A stretch of DNA of 64,000 nt from Dryas octopetala (taxonomy: Eukaryota > Streptophyta > Magnoliopsida > Rosales > Rosaceae). Below, piece by piece: positions 22,648 through 34,162 of this stretch. Location of the stretch: assembly GCA_963921425.1 (NCBI GenBank), contig OY992832.1:28981489-29045488 (forward strand), in the 5' to 3' direction. The translations under genes were made by a program, and so were the position numbers. Within the stretch, counting starts at the first letter, position 1; each line of letters begins with the position of its first letter. The notes beneath the pieces were generated by a model. The model did not search any database, was not told the DNA's origin, and worked only from the letters and a program-made list of their open reading frames with translations.

Positions 22648-25500
22648 ATGAACCACGGTCGTTCATACGTTCGAGCTCCGATACCAAAATTCTACATTTC
22701 CAATTGACCTAATTTTTTGGAGGAATGATCTTTGAGTGGGAAACTAATAAATGAACTGTTCAGATCATTGAAAACACGATCGAGATATAAGGTTATACAT
22801 ATAAATGAATGGATTTTACACTTAAAGAATAAAATTCTATTAACTATTTCGTTCAAACCTTGTCGATTCAATAATTGTAAAGACCATAACGTGATTACAG
22901 CAATCACAGTCATTCATCATCTATGTTCATACTCAAATATCATTCATGCAAAAAAATCGGCTCAATCAGAGTTCATCTAGCCGTTCGATTATCATTATAA
23001 AAACCATGATCGTTCATACACCCTAAATGTTAAAGCTAACTTCTACTTCTCCGATTGAGATAATTTTTTGTATGGATGATCTTTGAGTGGGGGACTAGCC
23101 AATGATCGGTTCGAATCGTTAAAAACATGATAGAAATGTGAGCTTCTACATATAAATACATTTGAAGAGTATAATTCTATTAAATTTTTCGTTGAAAGTT
23201 TGTCGATTCAACAATTTGTGAAGAGTACAATGTGATTTCAACGATCGGAGCCGTTCATTTTATTCGTTTATACTGGAAGATCATCCCTGCAAAAAATCGG
23301 TCAAATCAGAATTCATCTACTCTTTCGATTAGTATTAGAAAATTCACGATCGTTCATACGTTCAAGCACCGTTACTTAACTTCTACATCTCCGATTAAGC
23401 TAATTTTGCAGGGATGATCCTTGAGTGGGGAATTAAAAAATGAACGGTTCGGATCTTTGGAAATACGATCGTATCGTATGCTATTACATACATAAAATTG
23501 TAAACAAAAACGTATTGGAACTTTGGGCGAGGAACTTAAACTTTCGTCGCCCAAAGTGACCTTGGGCAAGGAAACGTTAAATTAGTCGCCCAAAGTGACT
23601 TTGGGCGAGGAAATTTTAAGTTCCTCGCCCAAACCATTATTACAAAACGATCGTTCCTACATTCGAGCTCCGATACCAAACTTCTACATCTCCAATTGAC
23701 CTAATTTTCTGTAAGAATAATCTTTGAGTGGGAAACTAATAAATGAACGGTTCGGATCATTGAAAACACGATCGAGATATGAGGTTCTACATATAAATGA
23801 ATGAATTTTACACTTAAAGAATAAAATTATATTAACTATTTCGTTGAAACCTTGTAGCTTCAATAATTGTGAAGACCACAACGTGATTATCACGATCAGA
23901 GCCTTTCATTATTTATGTTCATACTCAAATATCAACCCTGCAAAAAATCGGCTCAATCAGAGTTTATCTACCCGTTCGATTATTATTATATCACGATCAT
24001 TCATACACCCTAAACGTCAAACCTAACTTCTACATCTCCAATTGAGATAACTTTTTGTATGAATGATCTTTGAGTGGGGCACTAAGAAATGATCGGTTCG
24101 GATCGTTAAAAACACAATAGAAAAATAATCTTCTATATACAAATACACTTGAAGAGTATAATTCTATAGCTTTTTCGTTGAAACTTTGTCGATTCAACAA
24201 TTGTGAAGACTACAATGTGATTTCAACGATCGGAGCCGTTCATTTTATTCGTTTATACTGGAAAATCATCCATGCAAAAAATCGGCCAAATTGGAATTCA
24301 TCTACTCTTTCGATTAGTATTAGAAAATTCACGATCGTTCATAAGTTCAAGCACCGTTACCTAACTTCTACATCTCCGATTGAGCCAATTTTTTGCATGA
24401 ATGATCCTTGAGTGAGGAATTAAAAAATGAACGGTTCGGATCTTTGGAAATACGATCATATCGTATGCTATTACATACATAAAATTGTAAACAAAAAAGT
24501 ATTGAAACTTTGGACGAGGAACTTAAAATTTCGTCGTCCAAAGTGACCTTGGGCGAGGAAACATTAAATTAGTCGCCCAAAGTGACTTTGGGCGAGGAAA
24601 TTTTAAGTTCCTCGCCCAAACCATTATTACAAAACGATCGTTCCTACATTCGAGCTTCGATACCAAACTTCTACGTCTCCAATTGACCTAATTTTCTGCA
24701 GGAATAATCTTTGAGTAAGAAACTAATAAATGAACGGTTCGGATCATTGAAAACACGATCGAGATATGAGGTTCTACATATAAATGAATGGTCTTTACAC
24801 TTGAAGAATAAAATTCTATTAACTATTTCGTTGAAACCTTGTAGCTTCAATAATTGTGAAGACCACAACGTGATTATCACGATCTGAGCCATTCATCATC
24901 TATGTTCATACTCAAAGATCAACCCTCGAAAAAATCGGCTCAATCGGAGTTCATCTACCCATTCGATTATTATAATAAGAATCACGATCGTTCATACACC
25001 CTAAACGTCAAACCTAACTTCTACATCTCCAATTGAGATAATTTTTTGTATGAATGATTTTTGAGTAGGGCACTAAGAAATGATCGGTTCGGATCATTAA
25101 AAACACAATAGAAAAGTGATCTTTTACATACAAACACACTTGAAGAGTATAATTCTATAGCTTTTTCGTTGAAACTTTGTCGATTCAACAATTGTGAAGA
25201 CTACAATGTGATTTCAACGATCGGAGTCGTTCATTTTATTCGTTTATACTCAAAGATCATCCCTGCAAAAAATCGGTCAAATCAGAATTCATCTACTCGA
25301 TCGATTAGTATTAGAAAATTCATGATCGTTCATAAATTCGAGCACCGTTACGTAATTTTTACATCTCCGATTGAGCTAATTTTTTGCAATGATAATCTTT
25401 GAATAAGGAATTAAAAATTGAACGGTTTGGGTCGTTGGAAACACGATCGCATTGTATGAATAACCTACATATAATTGTACCCAAAAAAAAAAAAGGCAAT
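22648..25500. repeat. higher-order tandem array, 3 x ~988 bp
   Basis: Nine related monomers of about 335 bp are arranged as three A-B-C sets. Type A monomers (CGTTC..AC..TCGAGCTCCGATACC) start near 22,655, 23,647 and 24,634. Type B (CATACACCCTAAA) start near 23,005, 23,995 and 24,987. Type C (GTTCAAGCACCGTTAC) start near 23,345, 24,333 and 25,323. The A to A spacings are about 992 and 987 bp. Each set ends with the GGGCGAGGAA subterminal block. Within each monomer, GATCATCCCTGCAAAAAATC and the reverse GCAGGGATGATC form an inverted pair around ATGAACGGTTCGGATC. Confidence 0.85.
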
Positions 25501-25900
25501 GAGACTTTGGGCGAGGAACATAGAAATTCCTCGCCCAAAGTCACTTTGGGTGACGAAACATGTTGTCGCCCAAAGTCACTTTGGGCGAGGAATTTCTATG
25601 TTCGTCGCCCAAAGTCACTTTGGGCGAGAAACATGCATATTCCTCGCCCAATTTATTTGTCAACCACCATTTTGGCACGTGATTTTAGGCGACGAAATGC
25701 TGTCATCGCCCAAAGTACATTTAGGCGAGAAACATAGTATTCATCGCCCAAAATCACTTTAGGCGACGGAAGTGTTCGTCGCCCAAACCTGTATGAGATT
25801 AGGCGGCAAATTTTTTTGTTCATCGCCCAAAGTTTCTTGGGAGATGAATCTAGGTTCGTCTCCCAAAGTTTCGTCGCCCAAATATGTTTTTTTTGTAGTG
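25501..25900. repeat. CACTA terminal block and TIR
   Basis: At least a dozen alternating GGGCGACGAA/TTCGTCGCCC motifs lead to the terminus TTTTTTTTGTAGTG at 25887-25900. The complement of this is CACTACAAAAAAAA, the diagnostic CACTA end. Confidence 0.8.
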
Positions 25901-26836
25901 AAAGATGTATTTGAAATAAAGAAGTATCTCAATTCAAAGTTCAAGATGAAGGACTTGATTCACTTGAATGAAGTGGATATTATCTTAGGAATAAAAGTGA
26001 AGAAGCATAATAAGGGTTATGCTTTGTGTCAATCACATTATATAGAGAAACTGCTTAACAAATTTAAGCATTTACAAATAAAGGAAGAGGCTACTCCATA
26101 TGAGTCTAATAATACTTCACTTAATTATTCTGGTAGATCAATTGCACAACTTGAGTATGCTAGTGCAGTCGAAAGCTTAATGTATGCAATGCATTGTACA
26201 AGACCAGATATTGCATTCTCAGTTTGCAAGCTTTCTAGATACACCAGTAATCCAGGTACTGCACACTAGAAAGCAATCAGTAAAGTTTTTGGTTACCTTA
26301 AAAGAACCATTCACATGGGTTTATTTTACTCTGAATTTCCAACAGTACTTGAGGGATATTCAGATGCAAGTTGGATAACAAGTGCTAGTGATAATAAGTC
26401 TACATCAGGGTGGGATTTTACAATTGCCGGTGGAGCAATTTCTTGGGCTTCTAAGAAACATACTTGTACAGCACATTCAACTATGGAATCTAAATTTATA
26501 GCATTGGCTGCAGCAGGCAAAGAAGCAGAATGACTTAGAAATTTATTATTGGAAATAGAATTGTGGCCACAACCAATGCCATCAATTTCTTTGTACTGTG
26601 ATAGTGAGGCTACTTTGTCTAGAGCATATAATAAAGTATACAATGGAAAGTCTAAACATATTAGTTTAAGACATGAGTATGTTAGACAATTAATAACATA
26701 TGGAACTACTAATATTATTTATGTTAAGTCAAGTAATAACTTAGCAGATCCGTTTACAAAAACACTCTCGAGAGACTTGGTAGTTAAAACATCTAGTGGA
26801 ATGGGGCTAAAACCCTTCACCGAAAACCACCAGTAA
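25901..26836 (+). pseudogene. Ty1/copia pol remnant (RT end and RNase H)
   Basis: This is the C-terminal part of a copia polyprotein, about 310 codons. It has the connection segment (NSKFKMKDLIHLNEVDIILG, MHCTRPDIAFSVCKLSRYTS) and RNase H motifs (GYSDASW, STSGWDFTIAGGAISWASKK, HSTMESKFIAL, SKHISLRHEYVR, DPFTKTLSRD). Two in-frame stops (TAG at about 26,269 and TGA at about 26,532) both replace codons expected to be Trp. All upstream parts are missing because the CACTA terminus abuts at 25900. The apparent ORF start at 25772 lies in CACTA sequence and is fortuitous. Confidence 0.85.
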
Positions 26837-27614
26837 TGGTAACACAACTTTGTCTAGGACATCACTAGTTCAAAGTTTAATGGGTAATAACAAGTTACTG
26901 ATATGTGGTTGTAAGAAGCACTGAAACTCATAATAATAGCCCTTTCCAGGATGATCAGTGCAAAATTGCTACGTTTAGGAGGATGAGTCATTATCTCTTA
27001 ATGAGGTTTAATTTCAGTTTTATTTCATGTCTATAGTAGCAGAGACATGGGAAGGACCTCACCTATATGAGCATAAGAAGTGGTGCCAATTCTAACAAGA
27101 GTTGGGTTTTCTCTTGTAAATATTCATGAAACCAGGGTGAAGCACAAGGCCATAATAGTGCTTAACTAGTTCAGAATTTTCTTTAAGGAAATATGATATA
27201 ATCATGTGTGTGGTAATTCCGGTTTTAATATAAGAAGACTTGGTTTAAGTTAAGATCACCAAAGTCTTTGTTAAAACTTTGAATTACTTACACTAATTGA
27301 AGGTTTAATTCGAAAGACACCTTCTTGTATTCATGATAATATGAGTATGGTTATGACTAGCTAGAAAATAAAGGGGAATCGTTGGCATATTTAAATTGAG
27401 ATTATGGCAATTTTATATACTATATATATATATTGAAATTGGGAAGGATTATTGAAGATTTCAATATAAATATATAATTATATATTTAAAGTGTCATATA
27501 TATTTTAAATAGATTCAAATAAATAAGCCTCTTTATGAAATAGAGGCTTTGGACACGTACCTATGTTTAAATTCAAAGGATGCCTTATCATTTGAACACT
27601 TGTAAATTCAAAGG
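26837..27614 (+). other. copia 3' noncoding and LTR fragment
   Basis: Noncoding sequence downstream of the copia RNase H. A purine run AAAATAAAGGGGAAT at about 27,365-27,379 looks like a polypurine tract, with an LTR-like start just after it. That LTR is cut off at 27,614 by the 304-bp repeat. No partner LTR was found. Confidence 0.45.
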
Positions 27615-27918
27615 AACCCTACTCCCCCTTCCTACCATCGCCTCCCACCTCCCTACGAGTCCCAAGACGAGACAGTGGCCATCGTCAACTCGTCGGTTCG
27701 TGCAGACCCTCGACGGCAGCAAGGACGATCCGCTGCTCGCAGGTACTCGGAGATTTGACGGCGGCAGCAAAGACGATCTGCGGCTAGTGGGTGCTCTGAC
27801 TCGGTGCTCGGGGCCTCGACGACGGTGAAACCCACGCCCCGCCGTTCGACCAGCACTCTCTCAGCTAGGCTCGTTCGCCGGAAAGGAGGAGGGGTGGGAT
27901 CAGATGGGTTCGGTTGGG
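27615..27918. repeat. 304-bp direct repeat, right copy
   Basis: Same sequence and orientation as 17918-18221 with one mismatch. Its left edge joins the copia LTR fragment, and its right edge continues into 27919-28036. Confidence 0.9.
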
Positions 27919-28036
27919 TTGAGTTGTTTTTCATATTTTTTCTTTTAATTGTAAAGGGTAAAATAGGAAAAATTGGGCTAAAATATGTTAGGTGGTCAAC
28001 TAAACAACTTAGGGTGGTCGGAATAGCCCCCGTCTA
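27919..28036. mobile_element. right end of split Mutator-like element
   Basis: It ends CTTAGGGTGGTCGGAATAGC followed by CCCCGTC, the inverted counterpart of the left end at 17617. Together with 17617-18221 it would make one element of roughly 725 bp. Confidence 0.4.
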
Positions 28037-28410
28037 AAAAAGAAAAGTTATAAGTTATAAAAAAAGTGGAACAAAGTAGGCCCATCAGGCTTACCCAAAT
28101 GAATTCTTTTTAAATCATGGGCTTTTCTTATTCACTCTTCCCTTTTTACCTTCACCATCCACAGCACAAGATCCCCTTACTCTTGTTATGGGCCTTATGG
28201 CCCAATATTCCGCTTGTTTACACCTTTCTCTCCCTATTTGTTTTGGGATACTTTCTTTGCAGTCCATTCTGGAGTTCTTTTGTGATAACCAAGCTCACCT
28301 TGGTTGTGAAATGACAATTATGTATATGTTAAGGACAAATGTGGTCTTGTTTTTTACTTTTTGAATAGTAAAAATTTTGGAAGTTTGTTGTATTCTGCTT
28401 TATCAAGGTC
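28037..28410. other. no gene seen
   Basis: Mixed-composition sequence with no recognised element. GGGCCTTATGGCCC at about 28,189 is a small palindrome of no clear meaning. Confidence 0.4.
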
Positions 28411-29560
28411 GTGCTTTTGCCGAAAGTGGATGTTATTTTGATTACTTATGGTCATGCTTCTTCCATTATTGCTGAAAGGATAAAGGGATTCCATGCTTTA
28501 TTGATGAAAATGCTTCATTATGAAAGATTGAAAGGACATAAGATTCCTGATAAGGTTTTTGCTGTTACAGTTGCTCCATTATTACTAAAGTTGAAGATGA
28601 TTTGAGGCTATGGTTCTATCATGTTTTCAATATTGTGAAGTTCCTCATCAGTGAGGTTATTCAAAAAATGCTCATTGTCTTCTTCTTCTTGTATCTGCTG
28701 TTCTAGCTATGTGGTACGTGAGCTTCTCAAATGCTTCCTGTGTCTCTGTGCTCATGTTGACTGCACACAAGAAAAATCATCTTCTTCACTATCTGAGTTG
28801 CTATATTATTCTTCTGACTCACTAAGTAAATGAATATTATATACACTATCATTATTACTTAAATTGTCTAAACTATATACTGACTCTAAGTCTTCATCAT
28901 CTTCTAATTGAAATTGCTCTATTAGTTGTATTTTTTCTCTAAGTGTTTTTCTCAATTTTTGGGCACTTTAATCTAATGTGTCATACTTCTCCACATAGAT
29001 AACATTATATATATTTTTTTATTATCTTTGTATCTATATTTTCTAATCCATGGTTTGCTATGATTTTTCCTAAATTGCTTAGGGATATATTTAATTACGT
29101 TTTCTAAATGTTCTAGAAGGTATGATACTAAATGTATCTCTATTTTTTCTATAATGCTTCTAATTGTCAAATTTTCTATAAGGTTTCCTGTATGCTTTTA
29201 CATGCTTATCTTTTTTATTACAACCATATTGCTTAAGTAAATCTATATTTTTACAACTCATATAAAATTGCTTTCTTATTTGTCTTTTAGCTTTTATTTG
29301 ACTACATTCTGCTCTTAATATGTCATATACATGTTGTACTCTAGGTCCTATAGTTATTTATGCTTTCTGGGATTTTTTTGCCATTCTGACCTTATTTTCT
29401 CACCTATTGGTCCTTTTATTTTTGTTATGTATGTATCTAACAAATTTATATGTGTTGCGCGCTCTTCCTGTTCTTCCTAAGCATGCAAAGAAAACTCTAA
29501 TATAATCTCCTATGTATTTTAAATCACAAATTTGTAATTGTTCTAAATTTCTACTTAAAC
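28411..29560 (-). pseudogene. possible endogenous pararetrovirus relic
   Basis: Read on the minus strand, several short broken frames follow each other. First comes a region rich in Lys/Arg/Tyr codons (about 29,260-29,010). Next is a broken Cys/His knuckle-like segment (about 29,010-28,960), then a very acidic stretch (about 28,960-28,800), then a new short frame from an ATG at 28755. A basic region, CCHC knuckle and acidic tail is the layout of caulimovirid coat-protein ends, and copies of such viruses are common in plant genomes. Many stops and frameshifts show it is dead. The part from 28,757 to 28,411 is homologous, in inverted orientation, to 56,178-56,500. A gag of an old LTR retroelement is the main alternative. 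Confidence 0.35.
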
Positions 29561-29599
29561 AAGGTCAGAAATTTGTAATTGTTCATAATTGATACTTAA

Positions 29600-31759
29600 A
29601 ACATAGAGCATGACAAATCAACCAAGCCATATAATAAAACTTTTAATAAATTTGTCATACAGTTAAAAGTATTAATCTAAAATTGAATTGGAACCAAAAT
29701 CTAAAATCCTTACCTGTATTAAAACTATTAAAACTTGATGTCATTCATGAATCAAATAATCCACTTATAAAAAGATTCATATAAATTTAACAACTAATGA
29801 TGTAAACAATAAACTCATTAGTCATATCAGTTTAATTAACATAAATAGACAAGAACAGACTTGACTGAATATTGTTCTTCAAACTGTAACTTCATACGTT
29901 GTTATATCACTCTTTTGGGCAAGAAATATAACAAGTTCAAACAAAATTTGTACAAAAGTGCACATGAATTATATTGAAAGCTAAAAGAATACAAATAAGT
30001 GAGAATAGGTTCAATGAACAAAGCTGTTTGAATTTTAATTGCAGATATCAATGCAACACTGAAAATTAAAAAATACGAGTAAACTTGTTTTCATATGGCT
30101 ACCATTATAATCAAAATGAAAACAAGATCAATCTCTTTAGCCAAAATAAAAAAAAAAACCCAATCAACTCAATTTGTAGAAAAGTTAAAAATCAAAAACC
30201 CAGATTGAAAATATCATTTATTAGGATTGGTTTTCAAAATCGGATTTGAGACCCCTATTTTGAAAAAGTCTCAATGTCTTTTGCTCAATATCCCTCAATA
30301 TCCTCTCTTAAGGCTAATTGAGGCCTAACACAATTTCAATGTCTTGCTTCCACTTCTTGAAATTGTGACCATTAAGAGGTTCAATGTTGGATTATAAAAA
30401 CTCATGGATGCTGCAGTTAGAACCAAATAACACTTAAATTTGATTAAATATGCTTAAAAGAATATATTTTCATATCTACATTGAAAATATATTCATATGT
30501 ACCCCAATCTATAGGTGTCCTTGACCACATGAAACATATTTGTTTTGTTCATGTAGTTAAGACTATGTATCATATTCCATTATAAGATCCCTTCTTCTAG
30601 ATGGTCTTTCTGCAATTTGTTTAGCAAAATTTCCTACTATATAGGAAAACTGATCATATAAGCAGGAAACAATATGTGAATTCTGTATTTTAAGTATTCA
30701 GATGGCTTTAATTATCCCTTTAAAGAGAGCTAACAAAAACCTAAAATCTCAGACTTTCAATCTAGATGATGTCAAGTACGGTTAGCTTGATCACAACACT
30801 CAATATGTAGAAGGATTTGTGATTTCTGAAATAATGAGAACTGTGAACGAAAACCAAGCAAATGATCACAGATTTATCATCAATTCTGTAGTGGATTATA
30901 TAGCCTTATTAATCCTTACATGTTCTGAATTACCAATTGGTACCATATAGGATTAATCAATAAGTAAACAACCTAATAAGGTTACGTATCAGATATATAA
31001 TATATGTAGCAAAGTGAAAAATTTATTAACACATAACCTCATGAAAAATTTGTAGATATGTATGTATACATAATTTAATTAACATGAAAGAGAACAAATG
31101 GTCTAATTTGGGAGAACAACCCTTATTTAGTAAAAACCAAAAACCAAAAACTGAATATTTTTTTTTGCTACATGAATCAAATTTGTTGTGTTCATGTAGA
31201 AAATATGTATGCAATGAATCATGTCCCCAATCTGCAATGAGTGCCCTTGTTCTGAATATGTTTTCTGTGATTTGTTTAGTAGAAATTATATCCAAAAGAA
31301 GAAACTGGTCTCATAGTCAAGCTGTGACATGTTAATTCTGCACTTTAAGTGCTCAGATGACTTTTCCTCTCTTAAGAGAACCAACAACCACCTAAAGAAT
31401 GCAGAATTATCATCTTAGGATCTGAGAACATACTTTATTGATCATAACTCCCAAGATGCAGAAGGATTTGTGTTATCTGACACCTTGAAAACTATGATCA
31501 TATCTACCAGATTATGTTCTCAATTTGAATTGTTAAACTTATTACAATTCTGCAGCGGATATAATACATAACCTAGTTAATCCTTGCATATACCGAATTA
31601 CCAATGCTTACTTAACTGATGAATACAAAATACCTTGGCTGTATATATGCACAAAATTCAGCCATAAGATAAAAACCAATATGGTTATGTATAAGGTAAC
31701 ATAAAACACTTATGTATAGAATTATTAACTAGTAAAGGAACAACCAATATATATAGTTA
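29600..31759. repeat. diverged ~690-bp duplication, no gene
   Basis: Two related stretches (about 30,490-30,990 and 31,180-31,690) share an order of landmarks. These are TTGTT(T)TGTTCATGTAG, then TTTGTTTAG(C/T)A, TTAAGT(A/G)(T/C)TCAGATG, GCAGAAGGATTTGTG-like text, and AATTCTG(C/T)AG(C/T)GGAT. Many substitutions and indels separate them. They may be two fragments of an old LTR or a local duplication. Nothing codes. The rest, from 29,600 to 30,480, is AT-rich with no features. Confidence 0.5.
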
Positions 31760-32308
31760 GAGGAAATTACAGATTTGGTCCACTTATTTTATACCTAATT
31801 CAATTTTGGTCCACGATCTTTTTTAAGTTCTGTTTTGATCCACTAATTGTTTCATTTGTTCAATAAAGGTCCAGATTTGTGACTTTAAATCTTTTGGGTT
31901 GTGTTTTCTTCAATTATAATTGAAGTATAAGTTATATTTCATCATTTCTTAGTCATAAAAACAAATTTGGAGTATTATAATCTAAGAGAATTGAGATTTG
32001 GTGAAATTTGAAAAATTGGCAGTTTTGGGTACCCTACTTTAGGGTCAATTATCTTGAGTTTTAGAACTCCAATTTGAATGATCTTTATATGGTTGTAAAG
32101 AAGAAATGCATAGCTTTAAAACAAGTATATATTTGCTGAATTTGGGTGAGATTTGATAGGGTAAAAAGCAGGCCAAATTTGAGAAAACAAATCTGGACCT
32201 TTATTGAACAAGTGAAACAATTAGTGGACCAAAACAGAACTTAAAAAAGATTGTGGACCAAAATTGAACTAGGTATAAAATAACTGGACTAAATCTGTAA
32301 TTTACTCT
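31760..32308. mobile_element. Mutator-like MITE, 9-bp TSD
   Basis: A 549-bp element of the same family as 8925-9514. It starts GAGGAAATTACAGATTTGGT and ends CTAAATCTGTAATTTACTCT, with long TIRs carrying TTTTGGTCCAC motifs. Perfect ATATAGTTA duplications lie at 31751-31759 and 32309-32317. Confidence 0.85.
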
Positions 32309-32317
32309 ATATAGTTA

Positions 32318-33603
32318 TATGTCTGTAAACAAGAAACTTAATTACTCCACAGGATCGTACCAAATAAAAATTCATGTATGTATTTGTGAACTGCACGTAT
32401 AATTCTTGATGCTCAACAGACAATCTTTAGGTGCAGATCATAAAATACTTGCCCACTTGCTGTGAGCTTACCAGAAGCATTGATCCTATTCTTTTATTAT
32501 GTTCATAGCAAAACATGTAAACACTCTAATAAAACATGTATTGCAGGAAAAACATATACTAGATGAGCCAGATGCCATCTAGCCCAACAGAGTGCTCAAA
32601 ATAATTCTGCAAAAACAAAAATTAAGAAAAAATAGTACTGTCAAGCAAATCTTGCTTGTCTTAATCTTAACCTACAATATTAGCTTTTAGGACATAATAG
32701 GTGTATCCAAATAATTTGATAGCAAAAAAAGAAAATTGAAATTTGCATACCAATACCTTTTGCATTATGCTCCTGCAATCTTATTATAATCACAATGTAT
32801 ATATTTCTTTTCCTTTAGGTGCAATATAACTGCACTTGCCAACAAGGCTGATGAAAGAAAACCTATTAATCATTCAAATATATAACTTTAAATAAAATAG
32901 GACTTATTATCATGTAAACGAAAGGAAAACCTGAATATGAATCCATATAATCAAAAACCCATACAATGATTAACCATGGAGTCAAAACTGGAATTGTCAA
33001 TTTATTGAGCAAGAATTGAGTTCCAATTGACGAAGCAAATCAAAACCCATTAATTAATTCATGTAAAACAAACAGCCCATAAATTTCGTGAAAAAACCCA
33101 ATAACTAACATTGATGAATCCTTCGAATTTCATGAAAAAACCATAAAAATTGGTGAAATAAAGCATGAAATAGGTGCTGGAATGATCTTAAAATAAAAGC
33201 CCATTGATTAAAACAACCAAAATCGTGCCAAAAAAGAAACACTAAAAGAGGAAAACCCCCAAAATGAGTTCGAAGAACCCTAAAAGAAACGCAGGAAGAA
33301 AACAAATGGGGAAAGGGTCTAAAAGTGTTTCTTTGATTAACCCAAAACGCACTGCATGTTGCTTCCTTTTAATCTCTGTGCACCTTTTGGTGTTTCCCAA
33401 ATTCCCAATAATGCAAGTCGTACCAATATATATGTATAGTATTATATTTTATAAAATTTGTTATATTGAATAAATTATAGCATGCTTTATTTATTCAGTG
33501 CTTTATACATATATGATAAATTTAGTTACATGAACTTATCAGTAAAACCATGTGGTCGAAAAACTGAAACAACTTTATCTTGATCTCTAGTTTGTGTATG
33601 GAG
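32318..33603. other. AT-rich spacer, no gene seen
   Basis: No coding signal or transposon ends. Small ORFs at about 33,105-33,470 lack any recognisable domain. Confidence 0.45.
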
Positions 33604-33621
33604 GCTCTGATATATACCACA

Positions 33622-34162
33622 TGTAAGAACTCAAACATAAATTTTGTAGCATACACAAATCAACAGATACAAGTATAACTCAACATCAATATGATTCTAC
33701 TAATAAGCATATCACCGTAATATATAATTAACTACTAACCTGATGAAGACATATTGCTAGCAAATTAAATACCTCAAGTCAAGATGCTCAAGTCTTCTAT
33801 AGCCATCACAGCAATGAATTAACCTCTCACACAATAGGGCAGAGCTTATTGATTCTAAGTGTTAGCTGTGTGACCAGGGACCTGTGCTTATATAGAGTAC
33901 TCATAGATTCCTAGTTCCTTCCATCAAGGACTCCATAATCCAATCCTAATAGGACTCTATGTAGACTTTGCTGGATCATTGCCTTGTTTATAACATAAGG
34001 CCTTTAGGTAACTAAGTCTTCCTAGTCCAACTCAGATAAGTAATCTATTTAAGATGGATTTGTTGATTTATGTCTTATTAATAAACCTATTACTTGTATC
34101 TTAAGTATTAGTGTAATATTGACTCCGAGTAGAACAATGTATTAGTCCATTTAATTCTTACA
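33622..34162 (-). mobile_element. LTR of a degraded retrotransposon
   Basis: TGTAAGAACTC at 33622 and ATTCTTACA at 34162 form the inverted TG...CA termini of a 541-bp LTR. Immediately left, GCTCTGATATATACCA (33604-33619) is the minus-strand tRNA-Met primer site with a 4-bp TATA insertion. The internal region that should lie further left is not recognisable, and no TSD was found. Confidence 0.5.

Larger units (their letters stand above)
18254..25900 (-). mobile_element. truncated CACTA (En/Spm-like) element
   Basis: Read on the minus strand, the element starts at 25900 with CACTACAAAAAAAACATATT. It passes through palindromic GGGCGACGAA/TTCGTCGCCC motifs and a large tandem array, then the transposase. 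It stops abruptly near 18,254 against the 304-bp repeat. No second CACTA terminus is seen, so the 3' end is lost. At its intact end it abuts the reverse-transcriptase region of a copia element at 25901, which was presumably its insertion site. Confidence 0.75.

Noticed and set aside
22440-25880. Regularly spaced GGGCGACGAA repeats considered as a CRISPR-like array
   Set aside because: They are inverted pairs in a plant CACTA end with tandem monomers between, not direct repeats with unique spacers.
25772-25900. Start of the 165-aa ORF crossing into copia sequence
   Set aside because: The first about 43 codons are CACTA subterminal repeat; the open frame across the junction is chance.
28411-28605. 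64-aa plus-strand ORF
   Set aside because: It is the reverse side of the repeated block shared with 56,178-56,500, with no recognised domain.
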